Below are positions 11,937 through 22,223 of a stretch of DNA of 64,000 nucleotides, piece after piece. Position 1 is the first letter of the stretch. Each line of letters opens with the position of its first letter. The notes beneath the pieces are model-generated. The model did no database searches. It saw only the letters and a list, made by a program, of their open reading frames with translations, and was not told the DNA's origin. The position numbers were made by a program, and so were the translations under genes. Source of the DNA: Phanerodontia chrysosporium (taxonomy: Eukaryota > Basidiomycota > Agaricomycetes > Polyporales > Phanerochaetaceae); assembly GCA_001910725.1 (NCBI GenBank), contig MJGA01000009.1:1054001-1118000 (forward strand), in the 5' to 3' direction.

Positions 11937-12409
11937 ATGCCCAGCTTCACCACCCTCCGCACCGTCCTTCGCGGGTCGAAGGACACCACCCACAGCCCGG
12001 AGCCGATGTTCGCCTGCGACCCCTTCGCGGCCGACGGCGACTCCTTCCTGCCGGCGCCGGAGCGGCCCTTCGCGCTCGACGACGACTTCGCCCGGCGCCC
12101 GCTTACGCCGCGGCCGGACGCGTGCGGGCACATCCCCGCGCCGCCGACGCACCTGCGCGCGGCGTCCGGGCCCGCGCCGCGCCTCATCTCGCTCGCCGAG
12201 GCGCAGCGCAGCCCGACATCGTCTACCGCGCCGTCGACGCACCGCCGCGCGTGCGCCTCCCGCGCGCGCCCGCCGCGGATTGGGGCTGCGCGGCCCCGCT
12301 CGTGCCGCTCGCCGAGGCCGCCGCGCGCGCGGACATCAGGTATCGTATCGAGGGCTTTGAGATGCGCGAGCCGCGTGCGCTCGGCTCGCCGTACCGCTAC
12401 TACTTCTAA
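11937..12409 (+). pseudogene. Small family protein B, one frame break
   Basis: Second member of the A-D family. The N-terminus MPSFTTLRTVLRGSKDTT is almost identical to that of copy C. The frame runs to LISLAEAQR and is then lost at about 12211. In the next frame the expected remainder is found: PDIVYRAV, LVPLAEAAARADI, and YRIEGFEMREPRAL, ending at TAA 12407-12409. One C missing from a CCC run explains the break, so this is either a true loss-of-function copy or a base-calling error. About 157 residues are expected when intact. The long middle part (FAADGDSFLPAPERPFALDD) is not shared with A or D. Confidence 0.55.
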
Positions 12410-12729
12410 CTGTGTTTTCTTGCGTCGTCTTCTTTCTCCAGCTTCGCTGGCGGCGCCGCTGAGGGGGCCGTGCCCCCCGGGGACGCGTGCGCTGTCGGGG
12501 AGGCGCGTCGGGCGGCGCCCGGTGTGCGCAGCCGTGTTGCGTGCGGCCCGATGTGTGCCGCTGCTCGCGGTAGCGTGATGAGGCCTGCTTGGGGCTGGAA
12601 GGCCCCTGTGCGGGCGGAGCGCGATTGCGGGCGGCGGACGCGTCCTCTCCCTTTTGGGTTCCGGCTTTTCCGTCTCGGCATGTACCCTGGTCCCGTTCTG
12701 CTGATGCTGTATCTTTGTTTGCCTTGCAG

Positions 12730-13176
12730 GTCCAGCAACGACGACCCTCACTGCACGCGCACGCCCGACCCCCGGACCCTGGAACCCGACGGTGCGCCCA
12801 GGGCGCGTCCCACGTTGGTCGCGCTCTGGGGTTTCTACCTGCGCCTCCTTTGTCATTGACATGCGCTGACACCCGCCTCTCCTGTTTTCTCTCCCCTGTT
12901 TTTTCAGGACCGACGATGACCGGGCGGGGCCTGGCCAGCCTTGCTGACGGTCAGCGGAGCCAGTGCGTGGACATCGTGAGTCTCTCGTCGTCTCCTCTGC
13001 GGCTGAGCCACGGCTGACAACCCGTCCGCTTCTCGAGGACGAGTCCACGCGCTGGCGGTATCCTGGGGGAGGGACGGCCGCGGCGCGAAAGACCCGAGTC
13101 TGCGGCTGTCCTGGCGCAGACCTTTTCGTGGTCCTCAGGATTAGTACCCGCTCGCGCGGGGAACTAACATGCGCTT
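12730..13176 (+). other. Copy B downstream module (blocks x, y, z and hairpins)
   Basis: Block x (about 12734-12800) starts after a TTGCAG acceptor and could encode DDPHCTRTP. Block y (about 12908-12978) follows a TTTTTTCAG acceptor, could encode MTGRGLASLADGQRSQ, and ends at a GTGAGT donor. Block z runs to the hairpins at 13110-13176. The order and splice-like signals match those after copies A and C. Copies B and C differ by indels not divisible by three inside block z, which argues against coding. Confidence 0.45.
13110..13176 (+). ncRNA. Copy B two-hairpin element
   Basis: First hairpin 13110-13139: CCTG, GACC, loop TTTTCGT, GGTC, CAGG. Second 13147-13160: CCCGC pairs with GCGGG. A fixed tail GAACTAACATGCGCT follows. 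Copy D carries CTCGC/GCGAG in the second stem, a change on both sides that keeps pairing. Confidence 0.45.
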
Positions 13177-13799
13177 TCGAGAATCTCAGACGTGGACGGA
13201 AGGCTCCCGGTGTTTTGACATAGTTATGTCTCGTTTGTATCATGCCTTCTCTTCCTATATGTCAGTCGTGTGCGTTGCTGTGCGTGGCGGGGGCTGACCG
13301 AGACGGCGTCTAGTGCGAGCGGCTATTGCCGCGCCACGAAGAGCGTGCTGAGGCTCGACGATGTGGCGCAGGTGCGATAGCTCCTCTGGGAGTAATCCCT
13401 GGATTTCGGAAGATGCACCGAGTGGATAATTGCTAGGTATTGTATACTGATGTCGTCCCCACGACTCGTGAGCGGAAGCGACCTGCAAGTCGGACTGCAC
13501 TGTAGCATCAGGTAAGAACTCCATGGCGCGTCTGCAACCACACACGCGACTCAAACAGAGGGTCCCCAACATGTCCATGGAGATATCCGTATAGGAGCGT
13601 TTTACCGCGGCGTACGTGTCTCCCAGGAACGGCGGCAGTCGCTCCGTTGTACGTTCAGACCGCGGCTTACGGCAAGGGAGCGGCCGTCGATATATTACCA
13701 CTACAACTTAGGAGACATTTCTTGCTTCCTCGAAGAGGGGTAATGCAGGATCCTCGGCGCGTCACATTGAGTGTTACTTCACCGCCGCTGCTCCCGCCA
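13177..13799. other. Spacer between copies B and C
   Basis: No gene is supported. The sequence is less GC-rich than its surroundings. I see no repeat ends, tRNA or intron-containing gene. Confidence 0.4.
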
Positions 13800-13836
13800 G
13801 AGGCTGACAATCCGGATGTGATCGACTGTCAGCCTC
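13800..13836 (+). promoter_or_regulatory. Family promoter element, copy C
   Basis: A perfect 9-bp inverted repeat, GAGGCTGAC (13800-13808) and GTCAGCCTC (13828-13836), lies 103-139 bp before the ATG of gene C. A TATA-like GGTATTTA is at 13843-13850. This is the best preserved of the four elements. Confidence 0.55.
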
Positions 13837-13938
13837 CAGGATGGTATTTAGAGTGCGTTCCTGGTCCTTGAACTCCCCAGCATACCTTGCATCCGTACCA
13901 CACACTCTTCACACTCCTACACCCAACCTACTCACACA

Positions 13939-14360
13939 ATGCCTCGCTTCACCGCTCTCCGCACCGTCCTCCGCGGGTCGAAGGACACCACCTCTACCTC
14001 CACCTCCACGTTGGCAGCCGACCTGTCCCAGCGTCGTCGACCACCGCCGTTTCCGTTTCCGTTGCCGCCGACGCCACGTCCGCCGCGATGCGCGCACCGA
14101 TCGTGTTCGCCTCACTGCACAACCGCCCGGGCCTGATCTCTCTTGCGGAGGCGCAGCGCACGCCCGCGATCGTCTACCACTCCGTCAGCGCGCTCCCCGA
14201 GCCGGAGCCGGAGCCCGAGTTTCCCGCACACGACTTCCAGATGAAGCTCGTGCCGCTCGCCGTCGCGGCCGCGCGGCGGGACATCAAGTACCGCCGGGAG
14301 GGCTTCGAGATGATGGAGGCGCGTGCGCACATCGCGGCAGTGCGCGCGGAGCTCTTCTGA
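13939..14360 (+). pseudogene. Small family protein C, one frame break
   Basis: Third member of the family, about 2 kb after copy B on the same strand. The start MPRFTALRTVLRGSKDTT matches copy B. The frame changes near 14030, close to a CCC run. After the change the conserved parts are complete: GLISLAEAQRTPAIVYHSV, then KLVPLAVAAARRDIKYRREG and FEMMEARAHIAAVRAELF, with stop at 14358-14360. One missing C would restore a protein of about 140 residues. The stretch upstream of the frame change is Ser/Thr-rich. A shorter protein from ATG 14087 would also contain both conserved parts, so the copy could still be active. Confidence 0.55.
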
Positions 14361-15738
14361 GCGCTGTTTCGCTTTTCTATCTCTCTCTCTGCGTTGGCTT
14401 TACCTTTTCGCTTCTAGCAGGACACAGCGGTGCGCAGACGGCGCGCGCGCTGCTGCGCCGAGGCCGAGGGGCTGACACCCCGGTGACGCCGCGGGCGGGG
14501 AGACGGCGGCGCGTCAGCCGCGAAAGCTCGTCGGGCGAGGGAAGGCGACGGAAGTGCGCAGCCGTCGCTGGAAGCCGCTCGGCGGGTGGCTGGCGTGTTC
14601 GCGCGCACGATGCCTGGTCGGAACTGGAAGCCTCCGGTGTCGCGCAGCCGGTCGTGGAAGGTGATTTCTTGTGCGGACTGCGTCCGGTCGCGAGGCCGGG
14701 GTCTCCTTGTCGGGGAGGTTTCGTTGAAAATTCACAAAAAACAGCAGAAAAGACAAAAACTCACAAAAAATGGCTTTCCTTTCTTTCTTCTTGTTTCGCT
14801 TTGCTTGCGGACTTGGATGCGGACATGTATATTATACCACCTTAATACTCTGGACTCCTCGAGAGTCCAGGGCCACCCACTACTGACGCACCTCTTCTCC
14901 TCTCCCAGCAGACACCGACGACGACGACCCCCACTGCACGCGCACGCCCCGACCCGGACCGCGGACCCTCATGCTGGACCCTCTGCATGGTGCGCCCGGG
15001 GCGCGCTCGACGGTTGCCGACGTCGAACGCGCCCGGGATTTTCATCTCATCACTCACTTTATCCCTCTGCGCTGATCTCATCTCCGCCCTTAGCATTTAC
15101 GACAGGAGCGACAAGGACCGGGCGGGGCCTGGCCAGCCCTGCAGACGGTCAGCGGTCCCAATCCACGGATATCGTGAGTACCTCCTTCGAGAGCGGTGCA
15201 GAGTGGGGCAGTGGCTGACCATGTTCGCTTGTAGAAGACTCCGTGGATTGGGCCATCCTGGGGGAGGGACAGCCGCGGCGCGAAGATCCGAGTCCGCGGC
15301 TGTCCTGGCGCAGACCTTTCCGTGGTCCTCAGGATTAGTACCCGTTCGCGCGGGGAACTAACATGCGCTGGCGCGACAGGAGCTTGCTGTCGCAAGTGCC
15401 GAGTCTGTCGAAGATACTGTTTCAGCATCACTCACTCCACGACACCCGTGGACGCTGCACTGACCATCTCACAATTGTTGCAGACCCTGCGGCTATCACC
15501 GCGCCACGACGCTTTGCGCAGCAAGTCCACACCACTCGAGCGACACACACATAGCCAGGGAGGGTTTGCAAAGCATATATGAAAGCATCGGGGAAAGCAT
15601 CCAGACAGAACAGCGCAAACATACGACGCCGCCTACTTTTGGGGGTATGCGTGCCAGCCGGCAGCACCAACAAACGTACAGTCCATCCCGCTCTCTCCGT
15701 CCAGTCTCCGTGGCATAGAAATACAGCGCGGCAGCAGC
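14361..15738 (+). other. Copy C downstream module and flank
   Basis: Block x (about 14909-14990) again could encode DDPHCTRTP and follows CTCCCAGCAG. Block y (about 15103-15176) could encode RTGRGLASPADGQRSQ, follows CCCTTAG and ends at a GTGAGT donor. Block z begins after TTGTAG near 15234 and leads to the hairpins at 15304-15370. The rest up to 15738 holds no recognisable gene and is the 3' flank of ILV5. Confidence 0.45.
15304..15370 (+). ncRNA. Copy C two-hairpin element
   Basis: First hairpin 15304-15333 is identical to that of B except for the loop (TTTCCGT). Second hairpin 15341-15354 pairs CCCG with CGGG, followed by the same tail ending ATGCGCT. Confidence 0.45.
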
Positions 15739-17119
15739 TTAGTGCTGGGCGTCGGGGCGCAGCGAGCGCACGACCTTGCCGGCACGCCAGATCTCCTGCT
15801 CGTCGATCTCCTTGAGCTCGCGGGCGAGGTCCTCGCGGTACGTCGGGCGCGAGTTGTACTCGAGCGACTTGCGTGTCTCGGTGCCGTTCTTGACAGACTC
15901 GTACAGCTTCTCAAAGACGGGCAAGTTCGTCTTTTCGAAGATCGGGGCCCAGTCGAGCGCGCCGCGGCGGGCGGTGGTCGAGCACGCGTTGTACATGTAG
16001 TCCATACTAGAGGTATCTGTTAGCTCGAGAGCTCCTGATGAACGCTTCGAAATACGCACCCGTACTGGCCAATCAGGGGGTACAGCGACTGGGTCGCCTC
16101 CTCGACGGTCTCGTTAAACGCTTCAGACGGTGTGTGGCCGTTCGCACGGAGGACCTTGTACTGAGCGAGGAAGAGGCCCTGGATGGCGCCCATGAGGACA
16201 CCACGCTCGCCGTAGAGATCGGAGTAGACCTCTTTCTCGAAGGTTGTCTCGTACATGTAGCCGGAGCCGATGGCGACACCGAGGGCGACGGCCTTCTCCT
16301 TGGCCTTGCCGGTGACGTCCTGCCAGACGGCGATGGACGAGTTGATGCCGCGGCCCTCCTTGAATAGGGTGCGCACGGTGCGGCCAGAGCCCTTGGGCGC
16401 GACGAGAATGACGTCGACATCCTTGGGCGGGATGACGTGCGTATCGTCCTTGTAGACGACGGAGAAGCCGTGGGAGAAGTAGAGGGTCTTGCCCTTGGTG
16501 ATCAGGGGCTCGACGGTGGGCCATGTCTGCGACTGCGCAGCGTCGGAGAGCAGGTTCATGATGATGGTGCCGCGCTTGATGGCCTCTTCGATCGGGAAGA
16601 GGGTCTCGCCAGGGACCTGCGGGGATGTCAGTGACACGTAAAGCGCGACTGTACGGCGCTACGCACCCAGCCGTCCTCGATAGCCTGCCTCCACGACTCG
16701 CCACCCTCACGGACACCGACAATGACGTTGAGGCCGTTGTCGCGGGCGTTGAGACCCTGTCCGTGGCCCTGGGAGCCATAGCCGATGAGGGCGAGGGTGT
16801 CGTTCTTGAAGTAGTCCTGGAGCTTGGCCAAGGGCCAGTCACTCCGCTCGTAGACGACCTCCTTCGTGCCAGCGAAGTCGAGGGTCTTGACACCCCGGGT
16901 CTGCTGCTGTAAAGCGGGACTGATGAGTGTCTGGTTGTGTCAATGCAAGCGATGGGTGCGTACCTGGACAGCGGGTGCCTTGGAGGGTGCAGCCGCGACC
17001 GTGCGCGCGAGGAGCGAGTAGGACGCACGCTGCGACTTGGTCGCGACGTTGGCGGCGGTGCGGGGAGCGCGACGAGAGGCGGCGCGGAGGGCCTGAGCAG
17101 AGCGAGAGGCGAAGGACAT
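15739..17119 (-). CDS. ILV5: Ketol-acid reductoisomerase, mitochondrial
   Basis: Second common step of valine and isoleucine synthesis: NADPH- and Mg-dependent isomerisation and reduction of acetolactate or acetohydroxybutyrate, in mitochondria. Four exons (17119-16964, 16906-16667, 16616-16060, 16006-15739) give 406 residues. The N-terminus MSFASRSAQALRAASRR is a typical basic import signal. The Rossmann part contains LALIGYGSQGHGQGLNARDNG split across the usual places. Then VILVAPKGSG and the C-terminal knotted domain (GVAIGSGYMYETTFEKE, EEATQSLYPLIGQYG, METAL-site Glu residues) follow. An in-frame ATG 33 nt upstream (17152) is possible, but 17119 has the better context (CCACCATG). Confidence 0.97.
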
Positions 17120-18888
17120 GGTGGTTGGGAGTGAGACGTGGAAGTGACTCAACGAGGCCTTTTGAACGAAACGTTCGAGTCAAGTCCAACCCCACAGCGC
17201 TTATCACAATCCAACTCACACACAACCCTCGCGCCATCCTCTTCAGACCGGCCGAAATTCACCCTCGAGTCACCTCCAGGAAAATGCACACATCCTATCT
17301 CCAAATTGCTCCTGGCCAACCAGAAAATTCCCCCAGCTCGTCGCCTACACAGGGCGCAGAAAGAGTGACTTTGCCAATCATCACGTACGTGTCAAGCATT
17401 CGTATTCGCCAGAAGACGTCGGCAAACGCGTCGGGGACGTCTGAAGCGCATGCGGGGAATCCTGATGTGTTCTCAGAGAGTACTATGGCTTGCGCCCTCG
17501 TGTGATATACCAACACGTGCGTTTACTGTCGTTTTGCTACTCCTGAAGGCCCAGGAAGAGACAAAGCTTCATCGTGAACCTTGGTCACTACGCGTTCCAA
17601 CACGGGCGCTGTCAAAACTCGGTCTTCTGGCGTTTTCAGGCGGTACCGCCAGTCAAGCTTGCCTTTTCTTCTACCTTTCGGTCTGATCAGGCGTGCAAAT
17701 GATTGTTCAGATCAGCTGCACCCAACCTAGGGCGTAATTTGGCAGGCAGAGACATCTCCACTTCGAAAATACCGACAACCGTGACGGGACGCTCGCTGTA
17801 CAGTCTCCAGCGAGTGTCAGCAACGGCAGTTCAAGCTTTTCCAAATTATACAGGGCTTGAAAGATTGATTATGCCCATGGCACTATAGAAGGGCTGCAGG
17901 CGTAGAAGCTTGGTTCAGCCAAGCTCAAGCTAAGCCTCAGAGGCGCCACCGCGACGAATGCCCAGTCTAAGAGACTGAATGGCCCCAGATTCTCAGTTAT
18001 TGCCAGCGTATTCAAGCGTGACTTGTATCGAGGTGCAATATAGATCCTCGCAACGAGCAGGTGCAAGTGCCAGGTGCGGCAAACATTACTCTCGCTGATA
18101 TTCCGCGACGGATTCCCATGCAGATTCCCTGTTGACGTCGGGAATTTCGGTGGGACGAATCGATGTAAGTTTCGGCGAGAAGTCGCCGCTCTGGTTTCAC
18201 GCCATGGACAGCAAGGCAAAAAGCGTATAGTATTTCTGTGGTACGCAAACATGAAGTGCAGAGCCAGGACCAGCAAAGAGGAGAGCCGGCGTGAGAGACC
18301 TCGCACTTCATTCGACGCCACGACGCGCTCGCTGTTTGCCGACGACGCTCACCTGCTCTTGTATCCTGTTTCCCCGTCCTGCCGTCGTGCCCGGCCGTTT
18401 CAGTGATCTTCTGGGCGACCACTGGTTCCGACATCCTCTTCCTGGGCAACACGGCGCTACCGGTCTCGAGCTAGTCGTTAGTCGGTACGTCGCCCTGTGC
18501 ACGACATGTCGTAGATCTTATAGCCGACCTACAGGGCTTGAAAACGGCTGTATTCATTCACAATCGCAAGAAATGCCATGGTGTGAAACGTGCTGTACGC
18601 ACGAATGTAACATCTAATGGCGACATTGCGGTGAACACAGCCGGTCTCATTATGCCCGACGCGTGGGTTTGCGAGACCGGCAATCTGGCCGCATCCGCAG
18701 CGCACTGGACCGCCGTGCCAGCGAGCGCAGCCGCCGCCTTCTTGGCCGGAGCACATGGAACATAGGTTCAGCCCAAGGATCAAAAATTGATGGCGCCCTG
18801 GAGGGCGAATTAAAACAACGGCCTCCTCGCGACGGACGAAGGAAGGGCCCCCGACGTCGAGGGAGAGCAGCCTGCGTCGCGCTTCGCC
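17120..18888. other. 1.8-kb intergenic, no gene seen
   Basis: The region separates the divergent ILV5 and GH79 genes. It should contain both promoters. No open frame with family motifs, tRNA, or repeat with defined ends was found. Confidence 0.5.
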
Positions 18889-21330
18889 ATGGCCGTCCGC
18901 TCTCTATTTTTGCGCCTCCTCGCCACCCTCAGTGCTGCCCGCGCGGTCACGGTCTACAACCAGCTGCCGCTTGCCGCACAGTCGACGAGCACGACCTCGA
19001 CCTCGACCGTCGCCGGCGCCGCGCCCACCCCGACGGGCAACTACACCGGCCTCGCCGCGTACGACCCGACGACATGGCCCCCGCCCCCCCTGCCCAACCC
19101 GCTGCCCGCCACGCAGTTCACGCTCAACCTCATGCCGTCAGCCGAGACAGTGCAGGGCCTCAGCATGGCCATCCCCGGCTCGTTCTACGGGCTCTCTATT
19201 GAAATGTCGGTAGCGACACAAGTCCGTGCGTACCAAGGAATGTCTGCTCTGTGTCGAAGCTGACGATGTTATCTTTGCAGTCGGTATCAATGCGTATGGC
19301 TCTCATGATTCCCAGGGATGCCCTTGCTGAGATGCAGCTCCTAGATCGTTCCTCCAGGTCCCCTTCCTGAACCTGATGTCTCTCATTGCGGATCGAGCGG
19401 GGCAGGTGGTTGTCCGAGTAGGAGGTAACACTCAAGACTATGCCACCCTCGTCGAGAGTACATCCGATGGTCGAATGGTCGAAAAGCAGGCGATTGACCC
19501 GAACAACCCTGTGAGTCGCCTTTGCTCTCCAATCGTTCGTTCGCTGACAGCTCTGGCCAGACGGGCACGCCAACGCTCATCTTCACGGACGAGCTTCTGT
19601 ACACTATGGCCAATATCTCCCAACTGGTGAATGTGAAGTGGTTCCTCGGTACGTAAAGAGCGAGGATACGCGCTGGGCCCCATGGCTAACGATGCTATCT
19701 AGGTGTTCCCTTCGATGACTCCCAGAATATCCACATGGCGATCGTTGAACACAGTGAACGCATCATCGGCGACAACATTCTCGGATACCAAGTCAGTAAC
19801 GAACCGGACCTCTATGCCAAGTACGCTGTTGAGACATTGTTATCCGCATACACGTCTAACGCCATGTAGGCACTTGCACCGCCCAGACTCCTACAACTAC
19901 AATGACTACTACGTAGAGTTTGGCAACTGGAGAAATGCTTTCAACAGTGATTCACAGGTCCCTGACAAGAAGACGATGATCGGCCCCAGCTTGTCCCTCT
20001 GGAATACAACCTACTGGAGTTTGGAGGACACATGGAACACTGGCTTCCTCCCGGACTACGTCGACAACCTCTATGCGCTCAGTGTCGAACGGTGAGTGTC
20101 CCAGGCATGTGTGCGAGCGGCCTTCAATGTCATCCAGGTACCCGGCAGACAACTGCGCCTTCTTCTACGGTGGCAACGTCGTCTATCCTCCAGATGAATT
20201 CCCGAATTACCTCTCGCACTCCTCTGGCAAGGGTCTCGTGAGCAACTTGCTCGATTCGACGCTGCTTGCACAGCAGTACTCGCTGCCGTTCATCATGTTC
20301 GAGACAAACTCTGCGTCATGCGGTGGTTTCGCCGGTGTCAGTAACGTGTACGGCATCGCGCTATGGGCACTCGACTACGGCCTGCAGATGGCGTACAGCA
20401 ATCTCACGCACGCACTAATCCACGTCGGTGGGCAGGATGTGTTCTACAACCCCTTCACCCGTGAGTATCTCCTGCGCCTGTGCGAACGGCGTGTGCTGAC
20501 GCGAGAGCCACAGCGCCGCCGACGAACCAGTCGCTGTACCACGAGTGGACGATCGGTCCGATCTTCTACTCGATTCTCGTCATGACGGAAGTGCTCGGGA
20601 ACACGAACACGTCGCGCGTCATCGACCTCGCCGCGAACAACGACGAGAACCTGACGCCCGCGTACGCGATCTACGAGAACGACCAGCTCGCGCGCGTCGC
20701 GCTCTTCAACTACATGGACGACCCGACCGGCGCCGCCGCGCTCGACGTCACGATTGCCGTCGGCGGGAACGCAACCGGGCAGCCGCTCGCAACGCCCGCG
20801 CAGGTCCGCGTCAAGTACCTCGCCGCGCCGTCCGTGAGCGAGAAGTTCAACATCACCTGGGCCGGCCGCGTGAGTACCATTCCGTCCCTCCGCACAGCAG
20901 CATGCACTGACCGCGCGCACCGCACACCAGACACTCGGCGGGCATGTTCGAGTGCGACGGGCGGCTGAACGGCACAGAGGAGGTCGTGACGGTGCCGTGC
21001 GACACGGAGGCGGGGACGTGCACGGTGCACGTGCCCGCACCGGGCTTCGCGCTCGTCTTCGTGAGCGACGCCGCGCTCGAGGACTCGACCCCGCACGCGA
21101 CCGCGACGTTCGCAACGACGGCGCTCACGAAGACGATCAACACCGCGACCGTCGACCAGGCCGTGCTCGCGACGAGCAACGGCCACAGCGGCCGCAACCG
21201 CTTCCTCGGCAGCACGAGCAAGGGCAGCGCCAGCGCCGCCGCGCGCGCTGCCGGCGAGGTGTCTGCGTGGGCGGCAGCTCTTGCGGTGGTGGTCTCTGGG
21301 TTGGTGACGCTGCGGATGTTTTCTTCATGA
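18889..21330 (+). CDS. GH79-type beta-glucuronidase, secreted
   Basis: Extracellular or cell-surface glycosidase of family GH79, acting on glucuronic acid residues of arabinogalactan-type glycans. The first 20 residues (MAVRSLFLRLLATLSAARA) are a signal peptide. The core shows VVRVGGNTQDYA, the acid/base Glu in YQVSNEPDLY and the nucleophile Glu in PFIMFETNSAS. A beta-sandwich domain and a Ser/Ala-rich hydrophobic tail (AAALAVVVSGLVTLRMF) follow, possibly for a GPI anchor. Introns: 19226-19280, 19294-19344, 19511-19560, 19649-19702, 19821-19869, 20092-20137, 20461-20513, 20870-20930. Exon 2 is only 13 bp. In the last exon one extra base near 20940 breaks the frame just before MFECDGRL, after which the frame is clear to TGA 21328-21330. 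About 673 residues are expected if the break is an error. Confidence 0.88.
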
Positions 21331-21701
21331 TTTGACGGTTTGTTTGGATACCACTTGAGCTCGGTAGTATAGCAAGGTATATTATAAAGTCTGTCTGTAT
21401 ATTTCTCTCACTTCGTTGCTTTTGCGCAGCAATATCATGTGGACACTTGGTTGCTTCAACGCGAGGTGTGACTGAATGCGAGAAGAGTCGTTGCGCCACG
21501 TTGCTAAGCGCCTGGCGACCTCGTCAAGCTGAACTCGACCACGAATCGCTCTTTCCAAGCAGATACTCTTGTTCTCTGCAAACCCGATGAATAAGGGGCC
21601 CAATGACAGGGGCTTTGAGGCCTGTACGGACTGGTCGTTTTGCGTACACAGGCGTAGCGGTTCCGATGGCTAGGAGGCGGCTGGCTGGTCGGATGAGAAC
21701 T
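21331..21701. other. Intergenic between GH79 gene and copy D
   Basis: 3' flank of the GH79 gene and distal upstream region of copy D. No gene is seen. Confidence 0.5.
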
Positions 21702-21740
21702 GAGGACGCTGACAGGGAGTCGAGCCTCCTCAGCTATATA
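21702..21740 (+). promoter_or_regulatory. Family promoter element and TATA box, copy D
   Basis: A weaker version of the family element (GAGGACGCTGAC at 21702-21713, GAGCCTC at 21722-21728) is followed directly by CTATATAA (from 21734), a good TATA box about 95 bp before the ATG of gene D. Confidence 0.4.
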
Positions 21741-21830
21741 ACAGACGGCTCCTTGCACTTGCTGCATCCATCTTTACTCACTAACAACACCTGTATCTCT
21801 CTCTTTGCATCTTTCTCATCTCCTTTCGCC

Positions 21831-22223
21831 ATGCAGTACTACGCCATGCCGATCCACATGCTCGCCCCGGAGGCCCCTCCGTTCATTCCTTTCTCCAGCC
21901 TCAACTCGCGCTCGGACCTCATCCCCCTCGAGGACGCCCGCCGCGACCCCGCGATCGTCTACGGGTCCTTCGACCGGCTCGCCGAGACGCCTCCCGCCGC
22001 GACGCGCGGACGGCAGCCGTCGATGTCCTCCGTGTCCTCTGCGTCGACCGCATCCAGCGCTGGCTCCCCGACGCCGTCTCCCAATCAGAAGATGCACCAG
22101 AGCTGTCCCCGTCCATGTGCTTATCGCGGCGCGGTCGCCGCCAGAGCAACCACTGGTGCGGAATGCGACACGGGACGCCGCCGCGAGGACCAGCACTCGC
22201 CGACGCGTGGCAACTGGTTCTGA
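21831..22223 (+). CDS. Small family protein D (unrecognised)
   Basis: Fourth member of the family, 130 codons, single exon. It starts MQYYAMPIHMLAPEAPPF. The first conserved part is clear: SDLIPLEDARRDPAIVYGSF (compare GLISLAEAQRTPAIVYHSV in copy C). A Ser/Thr-rich linker follows. The second part (RREGFEM) is not recognisable in this frame, so the C-terminus has either diverged or been lost by an indel; the end GNWF resembles NGWF of copy A. ATG 21831 lies after a pyrimidine-rich leader. The gene lies between GH79 and COG4, far from A-C, so the family has spread by more than tandem duplication. Confidence 0.55.
   Translation: MQYYAMPIHMLAPEAPPFIPFSSLNSRSDLIPLEDARRDPAIVYGSFDRLAETPPAATRGRQPSMSSVSSASTASSAGSPTPSPNQKMHQSCPRPCAYRGAVAARATTGAECDTGRRREDQHSPTRGNWF

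Noticed and set aside
11930..13243. 437-codon minus-strand open frame across copy B
   Set aside because: It runs opposite to the conserved gene and module, has no family motif, and is the mirror frame expected in GC-rich DNA.
13841..14845. 334-codon plus-strand open frame across copy C
   Set aside because: It overlaps the conserved small-protein frames in another phase and has only Arg/Ala/Gly-rich sequence without conserved motifs.
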